Shown here: piece after piece, positions 1 through 10,396 of the stretch
Position numbering within the stretch: position 1 is the stretch's first letter
How the letters are laid out: every line of letters begins with the position of its first letter
From: Sphagnum compactum
Lineage: Eukaryota > Bryophyta > Sphagnopsida > Sphagnales
Reading direction: 5' to 3'
Length of the DNA: 64,000 bases
Assembly (NCBI GenBank): GCA_965153455.1
Contig: OZ234498.1
Coordinates: 5,456,001 to 5,520,000 of the forward strand
Made by a program: the position numbers and the translations under genes
The notes under the pieces: model-generated
Database searches by the model: none
What the model saw: only the letters and a program-made list of their open reading frames with translations
Told to the model about the DNA's origin: nothing

Positions 1-1152
1 ATAACATGTTCTAATGTTTTTTTTTGAGTGTATATAAATAATCCACAAAAGACCAGCTATATTTATTATGTTTGCTCAATCTTTCTTTACCTCCTTCTAT
101 TGTTATGACTTCCTTTAACCACTCACTTTCTCTCGTAATGACAATCATAATCTACCAACATTCATTCCATCTGTGATAAACATTATTATAATAATCAAAC
201 AACATGATAAACTTAAACCATATCTTGCTCATAATAATTAAATAAATTTGAAAAAAGCAACCACTTCTTCAGCACCCAAAACAATCATTCTGTTAACTCC
301 ATCACCCTTTTTTTCAAGTCTACAAACTCCCAATATGTCTAGGAAACACAATAAAAAGTACATGAATTAATCAGAATCCCAAGTTTATTTGATTTATAAC
401 AAATTCAACATTCCAATTCCCACAAGTTGTCCACATTGAGAAATTCACATCCTAGCATGGTCACCAAATGTTAGTGATATATTTCTTTAATTTTAAATTA
501 TTGCTTGTTAATTCATGCCCACTCCTAGGTTCTTATTCTATTACATTAGAAATGAATACCACACAAATATTATAACAAGGGCATAATAAAAGCTTGCATT
601 TATTCTCAAACAAAATTACAATTCCTAATGCACACAATTGTGGAAACAAGAGATACGAAATGCTCACCTCTTCGAGCTTTCATTAAAGATCCATTGAGTA
701 TTTCACATATTCTGCTCTCCTCACAAGATTCACCAGAAAAACTCCTAGATACAATAATAGTTAGCATACTCTTCCCTTGCACTCATCCAGTACTTCACAA
801 TGCACTCTGCTGCTAAGCCAGTACATCATATACTGGTGATTGCCTCAAACATTTGCCCGATAAAAGGGCTTTGCATATATTGAGCTGGAATGGAGACAAT
901 TGACATAGTACAATTGAAAGAGTCCAGATTCCAAGTCCTAACTAGAGAAACCATTTTGAACATGAAAGCAGACCACTTATTTCTGTTTAATGGAACAAAT
1001 GCTGATTAGCCGCGACTTGGGCCCATCAACTGCCAGACTTTTCACAACCTAGAATAACTTAGCTTATCTGCCATATGATTTGGTTACAAATCAATGCCTG
1101 ATGGGCGTATATTCCTTGTAGAGGAACTGAGAGAGGTGCATCATATAACATT
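1..1152. other. AT-rich flank downstream of the p24 gene
   Basis: No reading frame with recognisable protein similarity was seen on either strand. The part nearest position 1152 is expected to hold the 3' untranslated region and poly(A) site of the minus-strand p24 gene, but no single site can be fixed. The short ORFs here have no family features. Confidence 0.5.
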
Positions 1153-3526
1153 CTACAGAAGCTTTTTCTTCTCAAAAAAGGTTTTGAGGTGCCACAACTG
1201 CCAGCCTGCAACCGCAAGGCAGACCAGGAGCGACATGATACCAAACCATGCCACCCTTGAGTTTGTAAGCTCATTCAAGTCACGCATTTCTGCCTCCCTG
1301 GAGACAATCCAAAACCAGATACAAATTTTACCTTATTTACATTCATATAATGACATCCATCAAAAGCTCCTTTCATCTTTCTGGGTCATGCAAATTGTAA
1401 GACACCCAATAAGATCGATGAAGTTGCAGAGAAATCTCCACAACAACAATTAAAGGTAACACGACAATGAGTGCAGTCATAACCTCATGAGAGTCGCTCA
1501 CAAAGTGACAGACCATCACCTTCATCACAAACGGCAGTGACGAGCTGCCATGACTACCCACTGAGTTCATCAGCTCCCAACAGTGGGTGTAGATAAGCAT
1601 ATAATAATCTTCCCAAAAAACTTGGGCAAACCATTATACACAATCTGCGTCCTGAGTTTCTGTTGCCTTTCCGGAAGCAATGGGAAGACTCAGACGTGAT
1701 GTTGGCTAGCACTCAAGAGACATTGCTAATCAAAAAAGTCAACAGTATCCTCATTCAAGCTGCAACAAGCTTCTGAAGGAAAGAGCTTTTATTTCATTTT
1801 AGCATGTCCCTGTATATGCAAGCATCTATGCCTAAAGGACATAGAGGCCTATATATAGGGTAGTGGTTGGGGCCTCCTGCACCCTGAACATATCCTTTAA
1901 GCACACCACTGGTGACTACTTGGATGCAGAACATCCGCTAAAGCCACTAGAAAAAAGATTGATGAAGTTGCTGAGAAATCTCCACAACAACAATTAAAGG
2001 TAACACGACAATGAGTGCAGTCATAACCTCATGAGAGTCGCTCACAAAGTGACAGACCATCACCTTCATCACGAACGGCAGTGACGAGCTGCCATGACTA
2101 CCCACTGAGTTCATCAGCTCCCAACAGTGGGTGTAGATAAGCATATAAGACACCCAATAAGCCCAATATGGCGACTGCCTCCTTTCCTCCTTTTGGAGGT
2201 GGCCACTTTTTATCTGTCATACAACATGGCAATGCAGTTGCCCATCCCTCCCTGAAGCTTTGAACCCCAGGTTCCCACATGGCATTTTCAGCACCTGGCT
2301 GACCTTTGACCCCCAACATTCACTGGATGGCCTATGGTAGGTGACATCTAGCATGGCCTAGTGGCGAATTGAACCCGCAACCACTGGCAAAGTGGCCATG
2401 AGTTGCAATAAAATAAGCTATTGACTTGATGCTGCTACAAGAGCATAAAAAAACCCTAACAGGATACTTAGAGAAACCATTAAAGTAAAAAAGTTAGTTA
2501 ATGGGAATCTTGTACTGTTCTACCTGTCTCTCAAGTAGAGCAACTCATGGTGTACTGACTCCACGGCATCCTCCAACTTCCTCAGCTCAAGCTCCATTCC
2601 CTGCTCTCAATATGGACACACCCCTGACAGCTGCATGTGAGGTGACATGATTGAGCAGCAACAGATGTCCTAGGTTGCTCCTTCTAACTTTCTTAACCAA
2701 AAAGGCACAATAGAAGCTGCCATGCCAAACATGAAAACTAGAATATTAAGGTGACTGCGAAAGAAAGTTGCAAATCCAGAATTGGAGACTGCACCTCTAG
2801 CTTGTCTTTCTTGGCAATGGATGCCCAGTCTTTTGCACTGACGCCTGTCTTCCAATCGAGTGCAAGATTGACATTGACATTGGGGGGTGCATTCTGCAAC
2901 CAGAAGCAGGCCATGTAATTGCCTGACTCCTTTGATGTGAATGCAAATTGTCCCGATTGCACATTCTCCTGATGATACAACTGCTTTCCATAAGGCGAAG
3001 TCACCTACAAATGTGAAATTCATTCAGTCAAAACAGCCAACATCAGCGTCCTATGTTAGAAAGGTTACAACACCTATGAAGCTCATACCCTATCAGTAGA
3101 CACTGTCAGCTACATGTTTAAAACCCAGGACTTTCTTTTAGGGTTACACGCAACAACAAACCCCTTAAAAAAACTTGAAAAAAAAAAAAAACTCAACGAG
3201 CTATGCCAAAATCAAATCAAAGATCCTTCAGGACACGCATCTGTTATATTTCCTATCTAAGCTAGACAAACGGATTGGATTTCTGCAAAAAAAGGACTCA
3301 AAGGGAGAGGGAGAGAGATGCAAACCTTTGCTGTGACACTTAGGTTGTCGGAGGAAGTGAAGACGATTTTGTAGTCACCGACGACTAGCACATCCCTCTG
3401 AATTTCTTCAGTGACGCACTTGGTGGTCCTGCTGCTCACTTCGAACTGCACTCCGTCCACCGTATGCCAGGTTTGCAAACACAGCAGCAGAAGAAGAATT
3501 GCACATAGCAAAAGCTTAGGATCCAT
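1153..3526 (-). CDS. p24 family cargo receptor, delta subfamily (emp24/GP25L, GOLD domain), 4 exons
   Basis: Exons read on the minus strand: 3526-3326, 3004-2795, 2600-2524 and 1297-1153, all with GT/AG borders. They join in frame to 633 nt, a 210-residue protein, the usual size for p24. The ATG at 3526 gives a signal peptide ([15 protein letters not shown]); an in-frame ATG two codons upstream (3532) is possible. The GOLD domain has the two family cysteines (TTKCVTEE and YMACFWLQN) and an Asn-Leu-Ser glycosylation sequon near residue 61. The third exon encodes the coiled coil ([20 protein letters not shown]). The last exon encodes one membrane helix and a short tail ending [10 protein letters not shown], with the FF and dilysine signals that bind COPII and COPI coats. 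Such proteins cycle between ER and Golgi and sort GPI-anchored and other cargo. Assignment to delta rests on the tail and overall likeness. Intron 3 carries an inserted repeat structure. Confidence 0.95.
1401..2161 (-). mobile_element. insertion-like block with direct repeats inside intron 3 of the p24 gene
   Basis: Two 193-bp copies (1412-1604 and 1956-2148) differ at only three positions that I can see and flank a middle of about 350 bp. The whole block is bounded by a 13-bp direct repeat, GACACCCAATAAG, at 1401-1413 and 2149-2161. Read on the minus strand, the middle has a TATATATAGG box followed by an AATAAA signal, as in an LTR or small promoter. The repeats do not begin TG and end CA, so a standard LTR or TRIM element is not shown. 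It could equally be a local duplication. Confidence 0.5.
2162..2520. other. remaining intron 3 sequence of the p24 gene
   Basis: This is intronic sequence between the inserted repeat block and exon 3. It has an A-box-like string TGGCCTAGTGGC near 2354 and, on the opposite strand, a B-box-like GGGTTCAATTC. They are on different strands, so no tRNA or SINE is called. Confidence 0.5.
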
Positions 3527-3594
3527 GACCATTATGGTGAAGCTCAAAAAACGACAACGATCTGACAACGATCTGGCGCAAAAAAACACTCGTG

Positions 3595-4200
3595 ACGCGA
3601 AGGCACAATTAGGGTTTTTGAAATTAGGGCTCCCCAGTTAGGGTTTATTTGAAGGTACGATTAAGGTTTCCCCAATTAGGGTTTGTCTTTGAAGTCGATC
3701 CTCTCCAGCGCATTTACACAGCCGTCAACAATTTGAAGGTCCAATTAGGGTTTGCCCAACTGGGGTTTTCCCAATGAAGGTTTGGTTTTAAGACAATCCT
3801 TTCTAGTGCATTTATGCACAATTAGGCATTTGAAGGTACATTTAGGGTTTGCCCAATTAGGGTTTGTCTTTGAAAACCAGCTTTTCCAACACATTTATGC
3901 ACAATTAAGCAATTTGAAAATACAATTAAGGTTTGCACAATTAGGGTTTTCCTAATTAAGGTTTGTCTTTGGAAACTATTCTGTCCAATGCATTTACGCA
4001 CAAGTAAGCAATGTGAAGGCAATTAGAGTTTGCCCAATAGGGTTTTTTTGGCTAGGGTTTTTTTTTAAAAAAAAAATCATTTCCATTGCATTTATGCATA
4101 ATTAAGGTTTTTTAAATCCTTTCCATTACATTTATGCACAATTAAGCATTTGAAGATACATTTAAGGTTTGCACAATTGGAGTTTTCCCACTTAAGGTTT
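3595..4200. repeat. degenerate minisatellite with telo-box units, next to the p24 5' end
   Basis: About six diverged units of roughly 80-140 bp begin near 3650, 3731, 3831, 3913, 4013 and 4150. Each has a core like TTTGAAGGTACAATTAGG, then TTTGCCCAATTAGGGTTT and a stretch near GCATTTATGCACAATTA. Each unit carries one or more TTAGGGTTT strings, the plant telo-box in reverse. The array starts immediately upstream of the p24 coding region, so its promoter or leader lies in or beside it. Confidence 0.8.
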
Positions 4201-4263
4201 GTTTTTTAATATAATCTTTTTCAACACATTTAAATGAGATCAATGAAATCATGTAGAATTTTA

Positions 4264-4362
4264 AAGTGCAATCACACCTAATGTTAAATCAATGTTAAGT
4301 TAATGTTAAGAGATGTCTTGTTTATATTGGATTAAGACTAACAATGTTAATTAACATCAGAT
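4264..4362 (+). repeat. left terminal and subterminal inverted repeat of the Harbinger element
   Basis: It begins AAGTGCAATCACACCTA and continues with several ATGTTAA units to AATGTTAATTAACAT. It matches the reverse complement of 10266-10393 with gaps. TTA at 4261-4263 is the outer target duplication. Confidence 0.85.
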
Positions 4363-5310
4363 CCTAGGTGGAATCTTACATGACACACAATGTTAAATGG
4401 GTGTTAAGTTGATGTTAGGTTAATGTTATCTTAACATCAAATCTTGAAAAAACATAGATATTGGAATAAAAACACAATGTTAACTAGCAGCCCATAAAAC
4501 AAAGCTTTAATTAATGTTAAGTTAACAACATGGTTCCCCTAAATTTTCCTTTCATTCCCTTTCCTATTCTCCCTCCTTGTTCCCCTCCACTTTCATCCTC
4601 CCCTCCCTACCACTGTCTTTTTCTTTGTGTTCTACCATTATTGCTCAAAAAACAGTAACCTCAAAGAACGTTAAACTTTCTTGTTCAAGATTGCTCCAAA
4701 ACATCAATAGCTTCTTCATCAACCACCATGGAGATCTTTGGGACAAATTTTTCCAATCATGATGATAAGCAAAGCGAAAAATGTAAGTAGCTCTAAATCC
4801 AAAACCCACATTTGATTCTACTTGCTTGCATTTGTCTTGCTATGAATTTTGTTGTAATAACACCATCTATTTGATTAGCAGAACTCTTGGATAGGAAAAT
4901 CTTGAATAACATAAACCTTGGATAATAGAATTCTTGAATGGCATATATCTTGAATAGAATAAATCTTGGACAACTTTGAATATTTTATTTGTCTTGAACA
5001 ATAAAATAGTACTTTGGTCAACAAAATCTTGAATATGAGCATTTGCCAAAAAATTTCAAACACAAACATAATTTAGAAATTACATACATGCATAATATTT
5101 AGTTTAAAATGCCTATGCATACATGCAAAGCTACTTTACTAAATTCATTGCCATACCTAAATTGTTTGAAGGTCTATAAGTCTTCAACGGTAATTCATAC
5201 CTTGTTTATGAGGCAGTTGTTCCAACAAGAAAAAAAGGAAAAGGTAAAAAGGTGATTTTCAACCAAACAATAAATTATAGTGCCCAACTTCAAGGGAAGA
5301 AAGCACGCCA

Positions 5311-6340
5311 ACCAAATTGGGAGCATGGTGAGGTGTTGACTCTTGCCAAAACAAAAGGAGATGAACACATTGCAAATTTTGATATAGTTGATAGATGAAA
5401 CCAATTCAAAACAATAGTTACAAAATGGAACAAGATTTTGACACAAGTGATGAATGCAAGGTGTTCGACTCACCTAAGGAATGGTGTGGCATGCAAAGAC
5501 AAATGGGGTTTAATAACAACAAAGTTCAAAGAGATATTTGACTACAAGCAAGAACTAGACATAACCAAGATTACTAGTCTTGGGGACAAAGTTGTTATGG
5601 GATTGTCAAGGAATTTTGGACAGGGCCTTTATGAAATGATTGCAAAATTTCTTGGCACAAGGCCCATATTCAACCCACCTCGTATGTAGGACCTCATGGA
5701 TGATGCAAATTGCATTTACACTAAGCAATCTAACCTTACACCCATTGATGCCATCAACTTGAATAACGATTCAAAGGATGCAACTGAATAAAGAATTCAA
5801 GATTTTAGTAAAACGAAAAATACCAATGCAAATGATGCATGGTTCTTTGAACCACCTCTAGACACACCTTTTCCACCTCGTGCAATAGTTAGGAGTTTCT
5901 TAGAATTGATGCAAGAAATAAGTGGTGGTTCTATAGTTCTTGTCCAATTGGATGTAACTACAAAATTGCCAACTCAACCAGATGTAGCTATGCTAGTGCC
6001 CACTCAACCAATTGCCATGCTAGATACCAACCCCTCAACTCCAAACTTAGTGAACAAGAAATAACAATTTCAAAACACACAAGATGTTCTATTTGCTGGA
6101 AGCATAGGGGTGAAGAGGACTTATTCTTTTACTCATAAGAGCATGGCTGAAGCGATGAAGAAGGGGAATAAGATGTTGGTGGAGTCCATTGACCAAATCA
6201 ATGCCACAAACTTGGTGTTGGAGGAGAAACGACTTGAATACTTGAAACCATAGATGAAGTTGCAAACAACATGCAAAAAGACATGGTCCAAGCCTTCAAT
6301 AATATGACAAAAGTAATGACCATGGCCTTCATGTGAACTA
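5311..6340 (+). pseudogene. Harbinger-associated Myb/SANT-like (trihelix) protein, decayed
   Basis: One reading frame keeps protein sense across several stops. It starts near PNWEHGEVLTLAKTKGDEHI, continues through WNKILTQVMNA and KDKWGLITTKFKEIFDYKQE, and reaches a C-terminal part KRTYSFTHKSMAEAMKKGNK and LVESIDQINATNLVLEEKRL. This order, a tryptophan-containing Myb-like helix bundle followed by a helical tail, fits the DNA-binding accessory protein that PIF/Harbinger elements encode beside their transposase. In-frame stops near 5395, 5688, 5788, 6062 and 6251 disable it. The family role, bringing transposase to the element ends, is established knowledge. That this copy is dead is read directly. 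Confidence 0.8.
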
Positions 6341-7254
6341 CTACCAACAACAATGAAGAAACAACAAATGCCATTCATGAACAATCTACCAAGGAATAGA
6401 GGTAGGAAATCAAAATATGATCAACACATTCAACATGCATAGCATTTTGGGTTTTTTATATAGATTCAAATAAGACATCCTTTATGTTCAAGTACACCCA
6501 CAATCCCATTTGTTAGATTTTATCAAATTTTCTCATCTACTCATTTCTACATATGCAAGTTTAATCATCCTCCACAACACTAATGATAACAACTTACAAT
6601 TATGCAATTTATAATTCTTTACATTAATATGATTGGAAAAAAGGAATGTTGTTGGTTGGTCCCACCATGAAGGCATGGTTTATGATGAAGTATGCAAGAA
6701 GGTTGAAAGAAGATAACTTAGTTGGGAAAACATGCAAAAGCTATAAAAGCACCCAAGATATTAACAACAATAATGAACATGTTGCATCAAAGTTGCTGCC
6801 AATAGTAATGTACATTACAAATGTTATTATAACATGATGCCAATTGGAAGCACTTTAAAGCAAAAAAACATTGAAAGAATTTCTAAAAATTGGAAAATTT
6901 GAAGATTTTCAAATAAATTTTTGATTCAATTTTTTGAGGGAAAATTACTATAAAAAAAGAAAGTTTTGAAAACTATATTTACCAACGCATGTGATGTTTC
7001 TTTGTCTACCAAGGTAATGAATTAGCTATGTCTGAATTACATCTCCAGATTTCTCTTGGCCTTTAACATGTGATTGATTCCATATGTCTTCAATTGTACT
7101 AGTTAATGTATGTTGTTGTCCTTCTTGTGGGCTTGTTTCCATTTCAATGATGCGAAGCAACTAAACAATGTTAGTTTCATTTTTAAACTTAAAAAGATTA
7201 TGTAACAAATAACAAATAAATATGTCAAATATAAATGTAACATGCAACTTAAAT

Positions 7255-8310
7255 TTCTACAACATTTTAAAATTTTTTTCCCAAAATACCAAAAGCATCT
7301 CAACTACATATTTACCTTTTTTTATGTTTCCTATTGTAGAGTGGTTCCAGGATTGAATGTTGCCCTTCCTTTTTAAAAGGTGTCATGATCCAATTGATTA
7401 GTAAATAACCTTTGTCACCCAACAAATATGGAGGAGTACCATCTACACCTTTATTAACATCAAACAAACCCTGATTTTGAACATGCTGATATAATTTAAA
7501 CCTACGTAAGATTCTAGAATCATTTACACTGTTTGGCAAACCAACACAAATGTACAAATTTTTTTGGTTGTAATCGATTACAGCTTGAACAACAATAGAA
7601 TATCCGCCTATCTTATGGTAATAATAATCTTCAAAATAAAAAGGTTGAAAGGTCTAAAAATTGGAATGTGGGTGCCATCAATTACACCATGCACACTTGG
7701 CAACCCACACTAATGCTTGAAATCATCCATCACAATGCCCATTTCTAATCTTGTTGGCTAAGATATCAATTTTGAAGGTGATATTTGTAGCATCCACAAA
7801 CTCATGGAGGACCAAAGAAATTCTTGATTTACCATTTGCAAATAATTTGTTGCAAACCAAGAAAATAACACCATGGGTTAACTTATAGATAGAACATGAC
7901 ACCTTTATTTCAATAGGGATTGATTTTTGATATTGTGTGTCTTGTTTCTACAAAATAGGTCATAACTTGTTAAAATTTCTAGAAAGAGTAGATTTTCTCA
8001 TTCTAAATTTTTCTACCAATTTATCATCATTGTATTTAATGAATAAAAATTTGGAAAACCATGTGGTGATCCTTGGCTTGACCCAATAGCCTAGCCTTGC
8101 AACAAAACTTGAAAAAAATTATACAATTGTAGATTATGGATTGCAAATACAATGAACAAATTTTTTGTGTTAGTTTTAGTAACTAGACCATCTACACTAT
8201 AAAAGCTTAAATCACTAGACAACATAGGAAAAACCAAATTAAAAACATTATCTATGATCTGAAACAATAGTGTACATCTGAGGAAAAACACAACCTTGTG
8301 CTTCATTGCA
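7255..8310 (-). pseudogene. PIF/Harbinger DDE transposase, decayed
   Basis: The minus strand holds the conserved blocks in order. VHGVIDGTHIPI (around 7690-7660) carries the first catalytic Asp. YYYHKIGGYSIVVQAVIDYN (around 7615-7565) and YICVGLPNSVNDSRILRRF contain the second-Asp region. PYLLGDKGYLLINWIMTPF and a C-terminal VVEMLLVFWEKNFKML, with the region of the catalytic Glu, follow. The last block is in a different frame from the one before it, so there is a frameshift near 7315. Further stops lie in the N-terminal half (near 8090 and upstream of 7700). The nuclease superfamily is DDE_Tnp_4. The gene points opposite to the Myb-like ORF, as is common in these elements. Confidence 0.85.
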
Positions 8311-8859
8311 TCCATGGACTAAAAGATAAAAGAAAAAACAAACTTATATGTTTTGCAAATGCACACGAGAATAATATAAGTGAAATTCAGACACAACTTG
8401 GGGAAATTTTGTTTTGTTTTGAAAAGGCCTTTATAATCCCTCACAAATATGTTTCAATTGTTTAACACTTGCATGTGATAAACATCCAAAACCTCTTCAC
8501 ATTAGCAGATGTAGTGTTATTCATATTTAATGTGTTGAAGGGGGTTGAATGTTGGTGACAAAAAAAAAAACAAAAAATAGAAATTTTTCTAGTTCTGAAA
8601 GAATAAAATAAAAAAAGGTACATTGAAAGACCTAGGAATCAGGTCATGTGGGAAGATGATGGAGATTGATTATGCTCTTTGTTTTGTCTTAATATTGGCC
8701 ATTAATCCTTGATGTTTGAAAGGTATCCACCTTACATTATATAACACCTATTCTTGTCTCCAAGAAAAAAGTCATTGCTTTGAACCCAGAAAGAAAGAAG
8801 ATACTTAGGAAGATGCATAAAACAAGAACCTTATAAGCTAAACAAGAGAGGAAGAAAAA

Positions 8860-9700
8860 TTGTCATAACCCTAGCCTTGGGCTCGCGACCAAGGTGAGGG
8901 CTTGCAAGGGTGCAGGCCAAGAGGAGGCCCGGGAGTCACATTTTGTGCTCCCGGGAGTGCAGGACAGTGTGAGGGAATGTCCCCTCACACTCCCAATGGA
9001 ACTCCCACTTTGGGAGTTAGAGACCCGATGGACTCTTGAATCTTTAGAGATCAATGGCAATGGTCAAAACTCAATGTATTGAGGAGTTCCTTATATCAAT
9101 GGAAAGCTCTTGGAACTTAGATGTCTCAAATGGGCTCGCATGACCCATTTGGACACTTCTAACACAAGTTATGTTCAAAAGAAGGTTCGGGAGTCAAACT
9201 GGCAGTTTGACTCCTAGTCACTAAAAGTTCGGAATAGACCTGATTTCCTTGCGTGTAGGTAACATGCGACATACCCTTGGAAAGCTCTCGATGAGGGCTA
9301 CAACTTTGCTTCAGACCTCATCTCAATCTGAGGTCTGTGTGCAGAGTTATAAGTCCCCAAAGTTGCGGGAGTCTCAAGGGTAAGAATTTCAAGATTCCCA
9401 TTTGGGAGTCCCGGGACAAAAAGCCATTTGGGTGCAGGCCCCATGGCTAGGCATAGAGTATACTATATGGGGAAAGGTGGTGGCTTCCCCCGAGTCCGAG
9501 CCATGGTGAATCTTGTGAGTCCAAGTTGCCCGTGGCCCGTCCTAGCACTAAAAGTGCTTTTGCTATGCATTAACCAACTTGTTGTTTGGTTTTGTGCAGA
9601 TCTATGTGAGTGATTGATTGCTTGTAAATTCTTCCTAGTCTCATCCCAGAGTTCTAGCATGCCCCTCTACCCCCCCCCCAAAAGTGTTGCGAGCCATGGA
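8860..9700. other. GC-richer segment nested in the Harbinger element
   Basis: Base composition and style change abruptly here. There are repeats of CCCGGGAGT and CTCCC type and phrases such as CATACCCTTGGAAAGCTCTC that resemble plant LTR sequence. No coding domain, clear TG...CA ends or target duplication could be fixed. A solo LTR or captured DNA are both possible. Confidence 0.4.
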
Positions 9701-9894
9701 GCATGCCCCAACTCCTTACCCTTTCGTTATTTTCAAACTAGACTCATATTTGAGTCTATCAAGGAGCTTGGGAGCGCGTCAAAAAGAAAGAAAGCCTTAT
9801 AATCCAACACAATAAGAACTTGAAGAAGTTCAATGATGTACATGATGGATGAGGGCATCAACACTTCCAAAGGGCACCGTAGCTTGCAATAAGG

Positions 9895-10110
9895 TGTTGA
9901 AGCAACAAAATGGATAACATGCTTGAAAAAAAACACAATCATAATGGAATTTACAACAACTATGAACAACAAAATGAAGAAGATGCTCAAAAAAAGAAAA
10001 ACGTAATGGAACTTGCAGTAATGACAAACAACAAAATGACTTGAAGGAAGATGTTGAGAGAAAACAGACGTGCGATGGAGGTTGCAACAATAGTGAACAT
10101 CAAACTATAG
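9895..10110. repeat. short tandem repeat inside the right arm of the Harbinger element
   Basis: Three to four diverged units of about 63-70 bp each begin near CAACAAAATG (about 9904, 9968 and 10030). Each contains an A-rich stretch and then a TAATGGA or CGATGGA motif. No coding function is seen. Confidence 0.6.
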
Positions 10111-10265
10111 AAAAAATACGATGAATGGCACAAAGGGAACGACACACAAGGAAGAACAAAAAGAAGCGCACATAACATATCATCATTGATAGATGTGAAT
10201 TCATCATCATAAGAAGGTACGTTGATAACTTTTGAAAACCCTGACACAATCTACAAACAATGTAG

Positions 10266-10393
10266 ATGTGAATATAATGATGATAGTTAATTAACATTGG
10301 GGTTAGTGACAAGACGTTTTCTGTTAAGTAGATGTTAAGTAGGTGTTAAAGGTGTTAACAATTTAAACCTTAACACTAGGTGTGATTGCACCT
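10266..10393 (-). repeat. right terminal and subterminal inverted repeat of the Harbinger element
   Basis: Its reverse complement begins AGGTGCAATCACACCTA and continues through GTTAACACC and TTAACATC units to AATGTTAATTAACT, matching the left arm. TTA at 10394-10396 is the second copy of the target duplication. Confidence 0.85.
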
Positions 10394-10396
10394 TTA

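Larger units (their letters stand above)
4264..10393. mobile_element. PIF/Harbinger DNA transposon, ends preserved, genes decayed
   Basis: The left end AAGTGCAATCACACCTA (from 4264) and the reverse complement of the right end AGGTGCAATCACACCTA (to 10393) form terminal inverted repeats. Similarity continues through ATGTTAA-rich subterminal sequence for about 100 bp. A TTA trinucleotide lies directly outside each end (4261-4263 and 10394-10396), the target duplication typical of PIF/Harbinger. Inside are a decayed Myb/SANT-like ORF on the plus strand and a decayed DDE transposase on the minus strand, the two genes expected of this superfamily. Length is 6130 bp. A more GC-rich segment near 8860-9700 looks like a later insertion. 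The element cannot be autonomous as written because both genes contain stops and frameshifts. Confidence 0.9.

Noticed and set aside
2350-2400. tRNA or SINE with A-box TGGCCTAGTGGC and B-box-like GGGTTCAATTC
   Set aside because: The two boxes lie on opposite strands and no cloverleaf or SINE tail could be drawn.
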